64,000 nucleotides of DNA from assembly GCA_041395325.1 (NCBI GenBank), contig JAWLAT010000007.1, positions 148,827-212,826 of the forward strand, written 5' to 3'. Shown piece after piece: positions 8,942 through 17,667 of this stretch (positions are counted from its first letter, which is position 1; every line of letters begins with the position of its first letter). The translations under genes and the position numbers were made by a program. The notes under the pieces were generated by a model, which saw only the letters and a program-made list of their open reading frames with translations, was not told the origin of the DNA and did no database searches. The DNA is from JAWLAT01 sp041395325 (lineage in GTDB: Bacteria; Pseudomonadota; Gammaproteobacteria; Xanthomonadales; SZUA-5).

Positions 8942-9891
8942 GTGAGATGGCGCCGCCGCAGGCTGCGCCGGCGGCGCTGGCCCTGCTGGGCCCCACGGCG
9001 GTCGGCAAGTCGGCGTTGGCCTATGCGCTGGCCAGACAATGGCCGGTGACGGTGATCAGCGTCGATTCGGCGCAGGTCTACCGGCATCTGGACATCGGCA
9101 GCGGCAAACCCGATGCGGCCGAGCGCGCGGCCGTGCCGCACGAGTTGATCGATTTGCGCGAGCCGGAGCAGAGCTATTCGGCGGCGGAGTTTGCGATTGA
9201 TGCGCGCGCCGCCATCAAGCGCGCGCGCGCAGCGGGACGCTTGCCCCTGCTGGTCGGCGGGACGCACCTGTACTACCGCGCCCTGGACCGTGGGCTATCG
9301 CCGTTGCCGCCGGCTGATCCGGTGCTGCGGGGGCGCCTGCAGGGCGAACTGGCTGAGGTCGGGCACGATGCACTGCATGCGCGGCTGCGGGCTCTGGATC
9401 CCCAGGCGGCCGCGCGCATTCATCGCAATGACCCGCAGCGTCTGCTGCGTGCGCTGGAGGTGATTGAGCTCACCGGCCGACCGCTGAGCGAACAGCAACA
9501 GCAGGCGGGGCCTGGCACGGGTTTGCCGCTGCTGGCGGTCGCCTTGCTGCCGTCGTCCCGCACCGTGCTGCACGAGCAGATCGAGCGGCGCCTGGATGCC
9601 ATGCTCGCTGCTGGCTTTGTCGACGAGGTCCAAGGCCTGATGCGGCGACCCGGCTTTGATCCGTTGCTGCCGGCCTATCGCAGCGTGGGCTATCGACAGC
9701 TGCTCGAACAGTTGCCGGGATCAGGCGACCTGCATGAGGCCCGCGCCCGCGCCCTCTATGCCACGCGGCAGTTGGCCAAGCGCCAGCTGACCTGGCTGCG
9801 TAGCGAGCCGGCGGTCCATACCGGTGAGGAAAGCCAGGTGATGGATCTGCTGCAAGCTTGGGCGCAGGCCTGGTTCGCCGCGCCGTCGTGA
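8938..9891 (+). CDS. miaA: tRNA dimethylallyltransferase
   Basis: A 317-residue protein with P-loop LLGPTAVGKSALA near the N-terminus, the substrate motif ISVDSAQVYRHLDIGSGKP and HELIDLREPEQSYSAAEF, all diagnostic of MiaA. It adds a dimethylallyl group to N6 of A37 in tRNAs reading UNN codons. ATG 8938 overlaps the stop of the S46 gene by 4 bases (ATGA); a second ATG three codons on is possible. miaA usually lies next to mutL and hfq. Here those neighbours are absent and it is followed by a convergent AraC gene. Confidence 0.96.
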   Translation: MSEMAPPQAAPAALALLGPTAVGKSALAYALARQWPVTVISVDSAQVYRHLDIGSGKPDAAERAAVPHELIDLREPEQSYSAAEFAIDARAAIKRARAAGRLPLLVGGTHLYYRALDRGLSPLPPADPVLRGRLQGELAEVGHDALHARLRALDPQAAARIHRNDPQRLLRALEVIELTGRPLSEQQQQAGPGTGLPLLAVALLPSSRTVLHEQIERRLDAMLAAGFVDEVQGLMRRPGFDPLLPAYRSVGYRQLLEQLPGSGDLHEARARALYATRQLAKRQLTWLRSEPAVHTGEESQVMDLLQAWAQAWFAAPS

Positions 9892-9905
9892 GTCCGTCGG
9901 AACGC

Positions 9906-10826
9906 TCAGCGAGTGCCGCCGATCACCGCCTGCACTGACTGGCGGGGCGGGGCACCGAAAAGCTGTCTGTAGTCGCGGCTGAACTGCGATGGGCTGGCGT
10001 AGCCGACCCGATGACCTGCGGTCGCAGCGGCCAGTCCTTCGCCGAGCATCAGCCGACGGGCCTCGTGCAGGCGCAGCTGCTTCTGGAACTGCAGCGGGGT
10101 CATGGCCGTCAGCTCCTTGAAGCGATGGTGCAGCGAGGACGGACTCATGTGCGCATGCGCTGCAAGATCGGCGATTCGCAGCGGCTGCTCGTAGTGACGC
10201 TTCAGATGCTCGACGGCGCGCGCGACCCGCTGAGCATGACCGCCGGTTTCCACCAGCCGCGCCAGCTGCTGGCCCATCGGGCCGACCAGCACGCGGTATT
10301 GCACCTCCTGCAACAGCAGCGGCGCCATGACGGGTAGCTCGCCGGGCTGATCCAGCGCCTGCAGCAGGCGCAACAGGCTGTCGGCAAGCGGCGCATTCAT
10401 CGGTGCCAGAAACAGGCCGCGACCGTCGCGGGACGGCTCTCGGACCAGTTCGGCGGTGGCCAGCTGACTGGCGATCACGCCCAGATCCAGTGACACACGC
10501 AGGCACAGATAGGGCTGCGTTGGGCTGGCATCGATGATCCGTGCACGCGTGGCCAGCGTCAGCGAGACCACCAGAAAGTGGCCGGGTTGATAGACGTAGC
10601 GTTCCTGGCCCAGTTCCGTCTGCTTGCGCCCTTGCAGCACCACGCACAGGCAGGGCTCATACACGGTGGGCAGGATGTCGGTGGGCGCGTCGGCTCGAAT
10701 CACCTGCAATTCGGGCAACGGCGTGACGTTGACGCCGGCGCTCTGCGCCAGGGCGCGACAACGGCGAGTCAGTTCCGGCATCGCGGCCGCGTGCGGTTGC
10801 GGAGTCAGCGTAGCGAGGGTGGACAT
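9906..10826 (-). CDS. AraC family transcriptional regulator (AraC_N type)
   Basis: About 306 residues. The N-terminal AraC_N effector domain contains YEPCLCVVLQGRKQTELG and YVYQPGHFLVVSLTL. The C-terminal pair of helix-turn-helix motifs includes LRIADLAAHAHMSPSSLHHRFK and VGYASPSQFSRDYRQLFG. ATG 10826 is chosen over ATG 10838 because a TATTCT -10-like box (10854-10859, minus strand) then sits at the usual distance. The gene is divergent from an aldo/keto reductase, a common arrangement in which the regulator controls the reductase. Effector unknown, possibly an aldehyde or ketone (inference). Confidence 0.92.
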   Translation of the reverse strand: MSTLATLTPQPHAAAMPELTRRCRALAQSAGVNVTPLPELQVIRADAPTDILPTVYEPCLCVVLQGRKQTELGQERYVYQPGHFLVVSLTLATRARIIDASPTQPYLCLRVSLDLGVIASQLATAELVREPSRDGRGLFLAPMNAPLADSLLRLLQALDQPGELPVMAPLLLQEVQYRVLVGPMGQQLARLVETGGHAQRVARAVEHLKRHYEQPLRIADLAAHAHMSPSSLHHRFKELTAMTPLQFQKQLRLHEARRLMLGEGLAAATAGHRVGYASPSQFSRDYRQLFGAPPRQSVQAVIGGTR

Positions 10827-10995
10827 GGCGAAGGGCATCAGTGGGACGCCCGCAGAATAGCTTTCGCGGCCATCTGCGCAATGGGGCCGGCGTCAGGCCT
10901 TGCAGGATCAGGCAAGAAGCTCGCAGTGGCGGGCTACCTGTCAGTCGCCCTGTAGCCGCAGGATGCCGTCCAACCTGATCAACGGAGCAATGACG

Positions 10996-11991
10996 ATGAG
11001 CCATCCAATTCCGCGTCGCCAACTGGGCCATGGTCTGCAGGTCTCGGCCCTGGGGCTGGGCTGCATGGGCATGTCCGACTTCTACGGACCTTCTGACCAC
11101 GCCAGCAATCTGGCGGTACTGAACCACGCCATCGACATGGGCATGAATTTTCTCGATACCGCTGACATGTATGGCGTGGGTCGCAACGAGCAACTGCTGG
11201 CTGAAGTGCTGGCAACGCGCCGCGATGAGGTGGTGCTTGCGACCAAGTTTGGCAATGTGCGGGCGCCTGACGGGCAGATGCTCGGTGTGGATGGTTCGCC
11301 CGAGTATGTGCAGCGCGCCTGCGACGCCAGCCTGCAGCGGCTGGGCGTGGAGACCATCGATCTGTACTACCAGCATCGAGTCGATCCGAAGGTGCCGATC
11401 GAGGACACCGTCGGCGCCATGCAGCGACTGGTCGAGCAGGGCAAAGTGCGCTGGCTGGGTCTGAGTGAAGCCGCCGCCGGCACCATTCGCCGCGCCGCGG
11501 CCGTGGCGCCGATTGCCGCGCTGCAGAGCGAGTACTCGCTGTGGTCGCGTCAGCTTGAACCCGAGATTCTGCCGACCTGTCGCGAACTGGGCATCGGCAT
11601 CGTGCCCTACAGTCCCCTGGGCCGCGGCTTCCTGACCGGCGCCATCAAGACCACCGAGCAGCTGGCCATCGACGACTGGCGGCGTCATCACCCGCGCTTT
11701 GCCGATGGCAATCTGGCCGCCAATCTGGCGCTGGTCGACGTGGTTCGCCAGTTGGCCACCGAACTGGCCATCACGCCGGCTCAGTTGGCCTTGGCCTGGC
11801 TGCTGCATCAGGGCGACGACGTGGTGCCGATCCCGGGCACACGCTCGATTGCGCGTCTGCACGAGAACGCGTTGGCCACGCGCTGCCAGCTGGATGGGGC
11901 GACACTGGCGCGGTTGCGCTCGGCCGTCGAGCAGACATCGGTGCAAGGCGAGCGCTACCACCCCGCCGGGATGGCCGCAGTCGAACTCTGA
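10996..11991 (+). CDS. Aldo/keto reductase
   Basis: A 331-residue AKR (beta/alpha)8 barrel. It has GLGCMGMSDFYGP near the start, the catalytic Asp/Tyr region FLDTADMYGVGRNEQLL, a TKFGNVR lysine strand, YYQHRVDPKVPIEDTV and the cofactor-binding end IPGTRSIARLHENALA. It would use NADPH to reduce aldehydes or ketones. ATG 10996 has GGAG 8 bases upstream; ATG 10990 would leave only 2 bases. It is divergent from the AraC regulator, and a terminator follows. Confidence 0.94.
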   Translation: MSHPIPRRQLGHGLQVSALGLGCMGMSDFYGPSDHASNLAVLNHAIDMGMNFLDTADMYGVGRNEQLLAEVLATRRDEVVLATKFGNVRAPDGQMLGVDGSPEYVQRACDASLQRLGVETIDLYYQHRVDPKVPIEDTVGAMQRLVEQGKVRWLGLSEAAAGTIRRAAAVAPIAALQSEYSLWSRQLEPEILPTCRELGIGIVPYSPLGRGFLTGAIKTTEQLAIDDWRRHHPRFADGNLAANLALVDVVRQLATELAITPAQLALAWLLHQGDDVVPIPGTRSIARLHENALATRCQLDGATLARLRSAVEQTSVQGERYHPAGMAAVEL

Positions 11992-12015
11992 ACCGAATCG
12001 CAGCTCCTTTGAGGC

Positions 12016-12052
12016 GCGCGGACGGTCAGCCTCTGGCTGTCCGCGCATTTTT
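12016..12052 (+). terminator. Intrinsic terminator of the aldo/keto reductase gene
   Basis: The stem GCGCGGA/TCCGCGC has an inner CAGCC/GGCTG helix and is followed by ATTTTT. It begins 25 bases after the stop codon. Confidence 0.85.
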
Positions 12053-12111
12053 CCGCTTCGTGGCAGACTTGCTGGCGGGGCCGGCCTCGGCCTGCTGTCC
12101 GGAAGTCCGAT

Positions 12112-12627
12112 ATGAGCGTTCAGACGGGTGCGCCGCCGCTGGAAGGTGGCTGTGATTGCGGGGCGGTGCGTTTTCGGTTGACGGCCGCTCCGCTCTTCGT
12201 GCATTGCTGCCATTGCCGCTGGTGTCAGCGGGAAACCGGCGCAGCCTTCGCGCTGAACGCGATGATCGAGACAGAGTGCATTGAGTCGCTCGGCGTCACA
12301 GCGGAACTCGTGCTTACGCCATCGGCCAGTGGCAAGGGCCAGCAGATTGCACGCTGTCCGACTTGCCGAATTGCCGTGTGGAGCCACTACGCGGGTGCCG
12401 GTCCGCTGCTGAGCTTCGTACGTGTCGGTTCGCTGGATGAACCTGATCGCGTGCCGCCGGACATTCACATCTTCACGGAGTCCCGGCAGCCTTGGCTGCA
12501 ACTGGGCGAGGCGATTCCTGTCGTTCCGATCTACTACGACCGCGAACAGCATTGGTCGGCCGAAAGCCTGCAACGCTTCGCGCGCCTGCGCCCACGGATC
12601 GCTGAGTGGAAGGCCAGCCAGGGCTAG
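12112..12627 (+). CDS. GFA family (Mss4-like) zinc-binding protein
   Basis: A 171-residue protein with the GFA/CENP-V fold signature: GGCDCGAVRF, then CCHCRWCQRETGAAFALNA and later CPTCRIAVWSHY, giving the cysteines for two zinc sites. FVRVGSLDEPDRVPPDIHIF is the usual C-terminal segment. The family includes glutathione-dependent formaldehyde-activating enzymes, but most members have unproven activity, so no reaction is assigned. It lies alone, 59 bases after a terminator. Confidence 0.9.
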   Translation: MSVQTGAPPLEGGCDCGAVRFRLTAAPLFVHCCHCRWCQRETGAAFALNAMIETECIESLGVTAELVLTPSASGKGQQIARCPTCRIAVWSHYAGAGPLLSFVRVGSLDEPDRVPPDIHIFTESRQPWLQLGEAIPVVPIYYDREQHWSAESLQRFARLRPRIAEWKASQG

Positions 12628-12851
12628 TGTTCGGACGGCCCGAGTCGATCGCACCCAGTTGCTGAGACGGCTGCCGGGTTCGCGCTCCCTGTTGCCGTGG
12701 CGGGGAACCGGCCACTATGCCGGGTCGACGTTGGGCGGGCCATCGCGTCAAACGCTCTGAGCGCCTCGCAGCGATGTTCGCCGCGGAGGGCCTGCAACGA
12801 GTGGCTGCGAACTGCCCTGATCTGACTTGTCCCGTGATCTGTCGCCGGCGC

Positions 12852-12887
12852 AAAGTAAAACACCGCTGGCGCGAAGGCCAGCGGTGT
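12852..12887 (-). terminator. Intrinsic terminator of the 12930-15827 gene
   Basis: A perfect 11-bp stem (ACACCGCTGGC paired with GCCAGCGGTGT, 6-base loop) is followed on the minus strand by TTTACTTTG. Confidence 0.88.
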
Positions 12888-12929
12888 CTTCAACGTCCGA
12901 GTCGGCAAGTCACTGCCGACCCGTCAGGA

Positions 12930-15827
12930 TCACTCGAAGCCGTCGCTGAAAATATCCTCACCGATGCCGCAGGATTGCACCTTCACGTCATCGATGTACC
13001 AGCCTTCGGCACCAACACTGCCATCCGAACCCAGACGGAAGCGGAACTGGGCCGTTTCGCCGGCGAAGGCATCAATGTCGACGATGACCTTGGTCCAGTC
13101 CTGCAGGTCGCACCAGGCTTGCAGACCCGCCAACGGGTTGGTGGAGGTGCCTGCGCGAACATCGCCGGTATAGGGGTCGGTCAACAGCTCCAGATCGGTG
13201 ATCTGGGTCCAGTTGCTGCCACCATCGGTGGACACTTCAAGCAGGCCCGCATCCCAGCACTGGGTGGTGCCGCTTTCCTCAATGTCGCGGAAGTGGAAGA
13301 ACTGCAGCGTCAGCGGCGATTGCCCGCTGGGCAGCGCCACGGCTGGCGACACCAGACGTTGATCACTGGTGCTGGTCGGATCCACCGCCTTCCAGGAGAA
13401 GCTGCCGGTATTCACCCGCTGAGTCGACTGGGCCCAGGTGTTGCCGGTACCCGAACTGGTCCAGCCGTTGGCGCCCGCTTCGAAACCATACTGGTAGGTC
13501 ACGTTGGCCTGCACGCCGTCGGTGCAATCACCCGGCGCAGGGGCCGTCGTGAAACTGAATACGGCGCTGGCGGCGCTGTCACCGCAGATATTGCCGGCCG
13601 AGACGCGCCAGAAATAGGTGGTGTTGGTGTTGAGTGCAACGGCCGCCTGGAAGTTGGTGCCATTGGCCATTTCCGACACCACGATGTTGGCGAAGGCCGC
13701 ATCGGTGGCCAGTTCGAACAGGTAGCTTTCGACCTGCGTGCTGGCCTGCCAGCTGAACATCGGACTGGTATCGACCAGCGTCGCCATATCTGCCGGCATG
13801 CTCAGCATCGGCACAGAGGGGATGTCCGTGGCGACATTGACGTTGACCAGGGTGGTGCGCTCGATGGCGCCGGACGTGGCGCGCACCGTGACTACGTTGG
13901 TTCCCAGGGCCGCGGTGTTGTCGACAGCCAATTCGGCCAGCGCCATTGCCGGAGGGCTGACCTGGGTCGGCACGAGCTGGCCGCTGAACCCGGTCGGCAA
14001 TCCGCCAATGCCAAAGTCCAGATCGACCATGTCGCCAAAGCCGTTCAGCGCATTGATGGTCAGATTGACGCCGTCCAGATCGGTCGCAACCGGTCCGGCG
14101 CAGACGCTTTGTTCCAGGTTCGTGCCGACCATGCTGAAGGTCGGAGAGCCACAGGCGTCATGTTTGAAAGCGGCGACCTGCGTAGCCCAGGAACTGGTTG
14201 GCACAAAGTTGCCGGTGAACCAGAAGGTGCAGCCGTCTTCGGGGTCGATGCTCATCGAGTGGTAGTCGCCCCAGCGCTCACCGCTCTGCGAACCGCCGCC
14301 GCTGACGATGTCGTTCTCGTTGGAGGTCATCACGCCTGCAGGATCGCCGTTGAGGCGGCCGACATAGCGCAGGCTGGCCGGGATGCCCGGACTTTGCCGG
14401 GTCACGCTGTAACCCAGTGCGATGTTGCCGCTCTCGTCCATGGCGATGCCGCCCATCCAGCGATCGGCCGGGCCACCGGCGTCGGCAGGCGCGTAGGTGC
14501 CTTCCTGGAACAAGGTCCACGCGTTGCCGGGGCCACCGGTGCGGCGCAACTCGAACCAGCGGATACCGCCAGTGTCGTTGCCATCGACATCGGTCACGAG
14601 ATTGCCGATCAGCGCCTCGTACGAGCCCATGTTGCGGTAGGCCAGCCGATGCATGATGGTTTCACGCAGCGGGTCCAACCTCTGTCCGTTGGGTTGCGGG
14701 AAAGCGTTGAACGCTGTCAAACCGTTGAGATTGGACGAGAACTCGGAGATCGTAATGGTCTGCACCGGGCTGAGCACGGTGTTGCCGGGCGTCGCGAAAT
14801 CGACGTCCAGTTCCCACAGCTCCAGATAGTCTTCCGCCGGGTTGTTGTTGCCCGAGTTGTGGGCCTCGTCGTCACGGTGGCGCATGAAGATGCCGGGTGC
14901 GCCGGCAGGCGGCGGTGCCAGCGGACCGTCGTGATCGGCCGGCTGGATCATCTGGAAACTGAAGCCGGCCAGACGCGGAATGGTCAGGCGCTGGAACGTC
15001 GCTGCGGTGCCCGCCAGCATCGCTGCGCGATCGAAGGCATAGACCGGGCGTTGACCACCGGTAGCGCCTTCGTTGGCGCCGGCATAGTAGGCATCCGACC
15101 AGACGCCATACTTCGGATAGTCCGGGAAGGCCGGCATCGTGAAGTTGTAGCGCGTCCAGGTGGCATTGACCGGATCGGAACCATCGCTGATGTAGAAGCA
15201 CAGATCGTTGCCGCCGCTGACGAACTCCGTCAGCACCCAGCGCTCGGCGAGTTCGTCATAGAGGATGACCGCATCGCCCAGGCCGCTGGCACAGGGACCG
15301 CCGCTGCCCAGAGTTTCCAGGGAAAAGGTCGATCCGATCTGTGTGCCGGTGACCTTGTCGTAGATGGCGATCCGGGCACCACCGCCGCCGTTGACGGAAT
15401 TGATGAAGTGATCCTTGCCGATGTCGCCGTTGACATCCGAAGGCTGGACGCCCGTGTTGCCGATGCTGGGAAAATTCAGCAGGGTCGTATCGAAGCCGGC
15501 GCCCAGGGGGGCGCGCGTCGCGCTGAACTGGCGCTGCAGCTGGGCCAGTGCATCCATCTGGCTCTGCACCGGATTCACCGGTTGCGGCAACACGTCTTCA
15601 GGCGGTTCGAAGCGACGCGGAATCTCGCGAATGGGATCACCCGGCTGCCACGGCGCTGCCGCTGGAACCTGCCGGATGTCCACATGCTTGAAGCTGGGCA
15701 CAACCGGCGGACTGACGAAGTTGACACCAGAGGGAACCTTGGTCAGCGTCTCTTCGGCCATGCCAAGTGCAGGCACAACCAGCAAAGCGGCAGCAAGCGC
15801 GCGCAGAGGCGCGTTCAGTTTGGGCAC
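12930..15827 (-). CDS. Large secreted protein with FnIII-like and jelly-roll domains and a C-terminal GFE tail
   Basis: A 965-residue exported protein. It starts at GTG 15827 with GGAG upstream and has a signal peptide (MPKLNAPLRALAAALLVVPA). Residues 80-540 look like a large beta-propeller-type or surface-protein domain (ISNDGSD-like strands, EDGCTFWFTGNF). A fibronectin-III-like module follows near residue 680 (PMFSWQASTQVESYLFELAT, TTYFWRVSAGNICGDSA). The last 180 residues resemble a MAM/concanavalin-like jelly roll (YQYGFEAGANGWTSSG ... AEGWYIDDVKVQSC). The chain ends CGIGEDIFSDGFE, a tail shared with two other exported proteins here. No protease motif was seen. Function unknown; probably extracellular. 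Confidence 0.85.
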   Translation of the reverse strand: MPKLNAPLRALAAALLVVPALGMAEETLTKVPSGVNFVSPPVVPSFKHVDIRQVPAAAPWQPGDPIREIPRRFEPPEDVLPQPVNPVQSQMDALAQLQRQFSATRAPLGAGFDTTLLNFPSIGNTGVQPSDVNGDIGKDHFINSVNGGGGARIAIYDKVTGTQIGSTFSLETLGSGGPCASGLGDAVILYDELAERWVLTEFVSGGNDLCFYISDGSDPVNATWTRYNFTMPAFPDYPKYGVWSDAYYAGANEGATGGQRPVYAFDRAAMLAGTAATFQRLTIPRLAGFSFQMIQPADHDGPLAPPPAGAPGIFMRHRDDEAHNSGNNNPAEDYLELWELDVDFATPGNTVLSPVQTITISEFSSNLNGLTAFNAFPQPNGQRLDPLRETIMHRLAYRNMGSYEALIGNLVTDVDGNDTGGIRWFELRRTGGPGNAWTLFQEGTYAPADAGGPADRWMGGIAMDESGNIALGYSVTRQSPGIPASLRYVGRLNGDPAGVMTSNENDIVSGGGSQSGERWGDYHSMSIDPEDGCTFWFTGNFVPTSSWATQVAAFKHDACGSPTFSMVGTNLEQSVCAGPVATDLDGVNLTINALNGFGDMVDLDFGIGGLPTGFSGQLVPTQVSPPAMALAELAVDNTAALGTNVVTVRATSGAIERTTLVNVNVATDIPSVPMLSMPADMATLVDTSPMFSWQASTQVESYLFELATDAAFANIVVSEMANGTNFQAAVALNTNTTYFWRVSAGNICGDSAASAVFSFTTAPAPGDCTDGVQANVTYQYGFEAGANGWTSSGTGNTWAQSTQRVNTGSFSWKAVDPTSTSDQRLVSPAVALPSGQSPLTLQFFHFRDIEESGTTQCWDAGLLEVSTDGGSNWTQITDLELLTDPYTGDVRAGTSTNPLAGLQAWCDLQDWTKVIVDIDAFAGETAQFRFRLGSDGSVGAEGWYIDDVKVQSCGIGEDIFSDGFE

Positions 15828-16048
15828 GTTGGGATCTCCGCAGGGGCAAGGTGGTTACAAAGGATACCGATGAACGACACTTGAACGAAGTGCCGGAAGG
15901 TCATCAATTCGCATGAATCGTCTCGAATTGCGCTGTGCTACCCCAATGAAGGTCGCATGGCAGCTTCGAAGCTGAACGAAGGCGCTGGGCCGATGAGTTG
16001 ACTGCCCAGAGCGGATAGACTGCGCGACCGCCTAGCAGGAGTCCGGTC

Positions 16049-17158
16049 ATGTCCTTCCATCCCCCCGAACGTCTGCTGCTCGGACCTGGTCCGTCGGACG
16101 TGCCCGAGCGCGTGCTGCAGGCCCTGGCGCGTCCAACCATCGGTCATCTGGATCCGGCTTTCGTGGCCATGATGGATCAGACCAAGACGCTGCTCCGGCG
16201 CGCCTTCCGCACCGAGAATCGCCTGACCATCCCGGTATCGGCGCCGGGTTCGGCCGGTATGGAAGCCTGTTTCGTCAATCTCATTGAGCCGGGTGACACG
16301 GTCATCGTCTGCCAGAACGGCGTATTTGGCGGACGCATGAAGGAAAACGTCCTGCGTGTGGGTGCGACCCCGGTGATGGTGCAGGATGAGTGGGGCAGGG
16401 CAGTGGACCCGGACAAGGTACGCGCTGCGATCGCCGCGCATCCGGAGGCGGTCGCCTTGGCCTTCGTGCATGCGGAAACCTCCACCGGTGCCCGCAGCGA
16501 CGCGCGGACGCTGTGTCAGCTGGCCCAGTCCGCAGGACTACTGACCATTGTTGACGCGGTGACCAGCCTGGGCGGCATTCCGCTGGAAGTGGACGCCTGG
16601 GGCATCGATGCCATCTATTCGGGTTCGCAAAAGTGCCTGTCGGCGCCGCCGGGCATTTCGCCGCTGAGTTTTTCCGAGCGCGCTGTCGCCCGCCTGCAGG
16701 CGCGCAAGACACCGGTGCAGAGCTGGTTCCTGGATTTGAGCCTGGTCATGAACTACTGGGAAGGCGAGGGTGCGCGCAGCTACCACCACACCGCGCCGGT
16801 CAACGCACTTTATGGTGTCCACGAAGCCTTGTTGATGCTCGACGAGGAGGGTCTGGAGGCAGCCTGGGCACGGCATCAGGCGCAGCACGAGCGCCTGCGC
16901 GAGGGGCTGTCTGCGTTGGGTTTGGACTTGCTGGTCCCGGAAGCCGAACGTCTGCCGCAGCTCAATGCCGTGCGCGTGCCGGAGGGTGTCGATGAGGCGC
17001 TGGTTCGCCGGCGTCTGCTCACCGAGAAGGGCATCGAGATCGGTGCCGGCCTGGGTGCGCTGGCTGGCAAGATCTGGCGCATCGGCCTGATGGGCCACAG
17101 CGCACAGCCGCAGAAGGTCGATCGCGTGCTGGCTGCATTGGCCGACGTCCTGCACTGA
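16049..17158 (+). CDS. Class V aminotransferase (alanine/serine--glyoxylate type)
   Basis: A 369-residue PLP enzyme. It has GPGPSDVPERVLQALARPTI at the start, the PLP-phosphate region SAPGSAGMEACFVNLIEPGD, the Asp strand LTIVDAVTSLGGIPLEVD and the Schiff-base Lys in YSGSQKCLSAPPGISP. HHTAPVNALYGVHEAL is typical of alanine--glyoxylate/serine--glyoxylate aminotransferases. It would transfer an amino group to glyoxylate. The AGGAG box gives a good spacing to ATG 16049. It is a single gene with no pathway neighbours, so the amino donor is not certain. Confidence 0.92.
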   Translation: MSFHPPERLLLGPGPSDVPERVLQALARPTIGHLDPAFVAMMDQTKTLLRRAFRTENRLTIPVSAPGSAGMEACFVNLIEPGDTVIVCQNGVFGGRMKENVLRVGATPVMVQDEWGRAVDPDKVRAAIAAHPEAVALAFVHAETSTGARSDARTLCQLAQSAGLLTIVDAVTSLGGIPLEVDAWGIDAIYSGSQKCLSAPPGISPLSFSERAVARLQARKTPVQSWFLDLSLVMNYWEGEGARSYHHTAPVNALYGVHEALLMLDEEGLEAAWARHQAQHERLREGLSALGLDLLVPEAERLPQLNAVRVPEGVDEALVRRRLLTEKGIEIGAGLGALAGKIWRIGLMGHSAQPQKVDRVLAALADVLH

Positions 17159-17248
17159 CCGTAGCGGCCCGGTCCACGTCCCCGCGCTGTCAACCGCGGG
17201 CGCGGCCATTCGTTGGACAACAGCGAACCGACGAATGGAGCAAGATCG

Positions 17249-17566
17249 ATGCGCACGCTACTGATTGCCCTGTGTCTGCTGCTGGTGACCGGGCCCGTTC
17301 TGGCCGCGGGCTGTGCAGCACCCATCAACGCCCGACAGTCGGCCCAGCAGGCCCGTATTGGCGCCGGCATTGCGCAGGGCGACCTGCGACCCGGTGAAAC
17401 GTGGCGGCTGCAGGCCCGACAAGCCCACATTCAGCAGGTGGAGCAACGCTATCGTCACAACGATGGCGTGTTGGGCCCGTTGGAACGCTGTGATCTGAAT
17501 CGCCGCCTCAATGGCGCGAGCCGCGGGATTTCGGTGCAGCGCCATGATCGCCAGCGCCGCTGGTAG
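17249..17566 (+). CDS. Small secreted protein with INARQ...R repeats, 105 aa
   Basis: A signal peptide (MRTLLIALCLLLVTGPVLAA) is followed by a charged helical region containing INARQSAQQARIGAGIAQGD, LRPGETWRLQARQ and LNRRLNGASRGISVQRHD. Small exported proteins with this (D/N)ARQ-x-QQARI pattern are common in proteobacteria. They have no known function. ATG 17249 follows GGAG; the reading frame is open from 17213, but the export signal starts at 17249. Two cysteines are present in the mature part. Confidence 0.8.
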   Translation: MRTLLIALCLLLVTGPVLAAGCAAPINARQSAQQARIGAGIAQGDLRPGETWRLQARQAHIQQVEQRYRHNDGVLGPLERCDLNRRLNGASRGISVQRHDRQRRW

Positions 17567-17667
17567 TGCGTCACAGATTTCTCGTCCAATGCGGCACTGC
17601 AGCATTGCTGTGATCGCGCTGCAATATCCGCTGCCTAGGCTGGCCATTTGCAGCTGGGAGCTAGGCG

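Noticed and set aside
10657..12654. A 665-codon minus-strand ORF across the AraC/aldo-keto/GFA region
   Set aside because: It covers three real genes on both strands, including the divergent promoter region and a terminator, with no motifs of its own.
12717..15884. A 1055-codon plus-strand ORF opposite the secreted protein
   Set aside because: It has no recognisable motifs, is rich in Gly/Arg/His of antisense type, and the minus strand has signal peptide, domain motifs, RBS and terminator.
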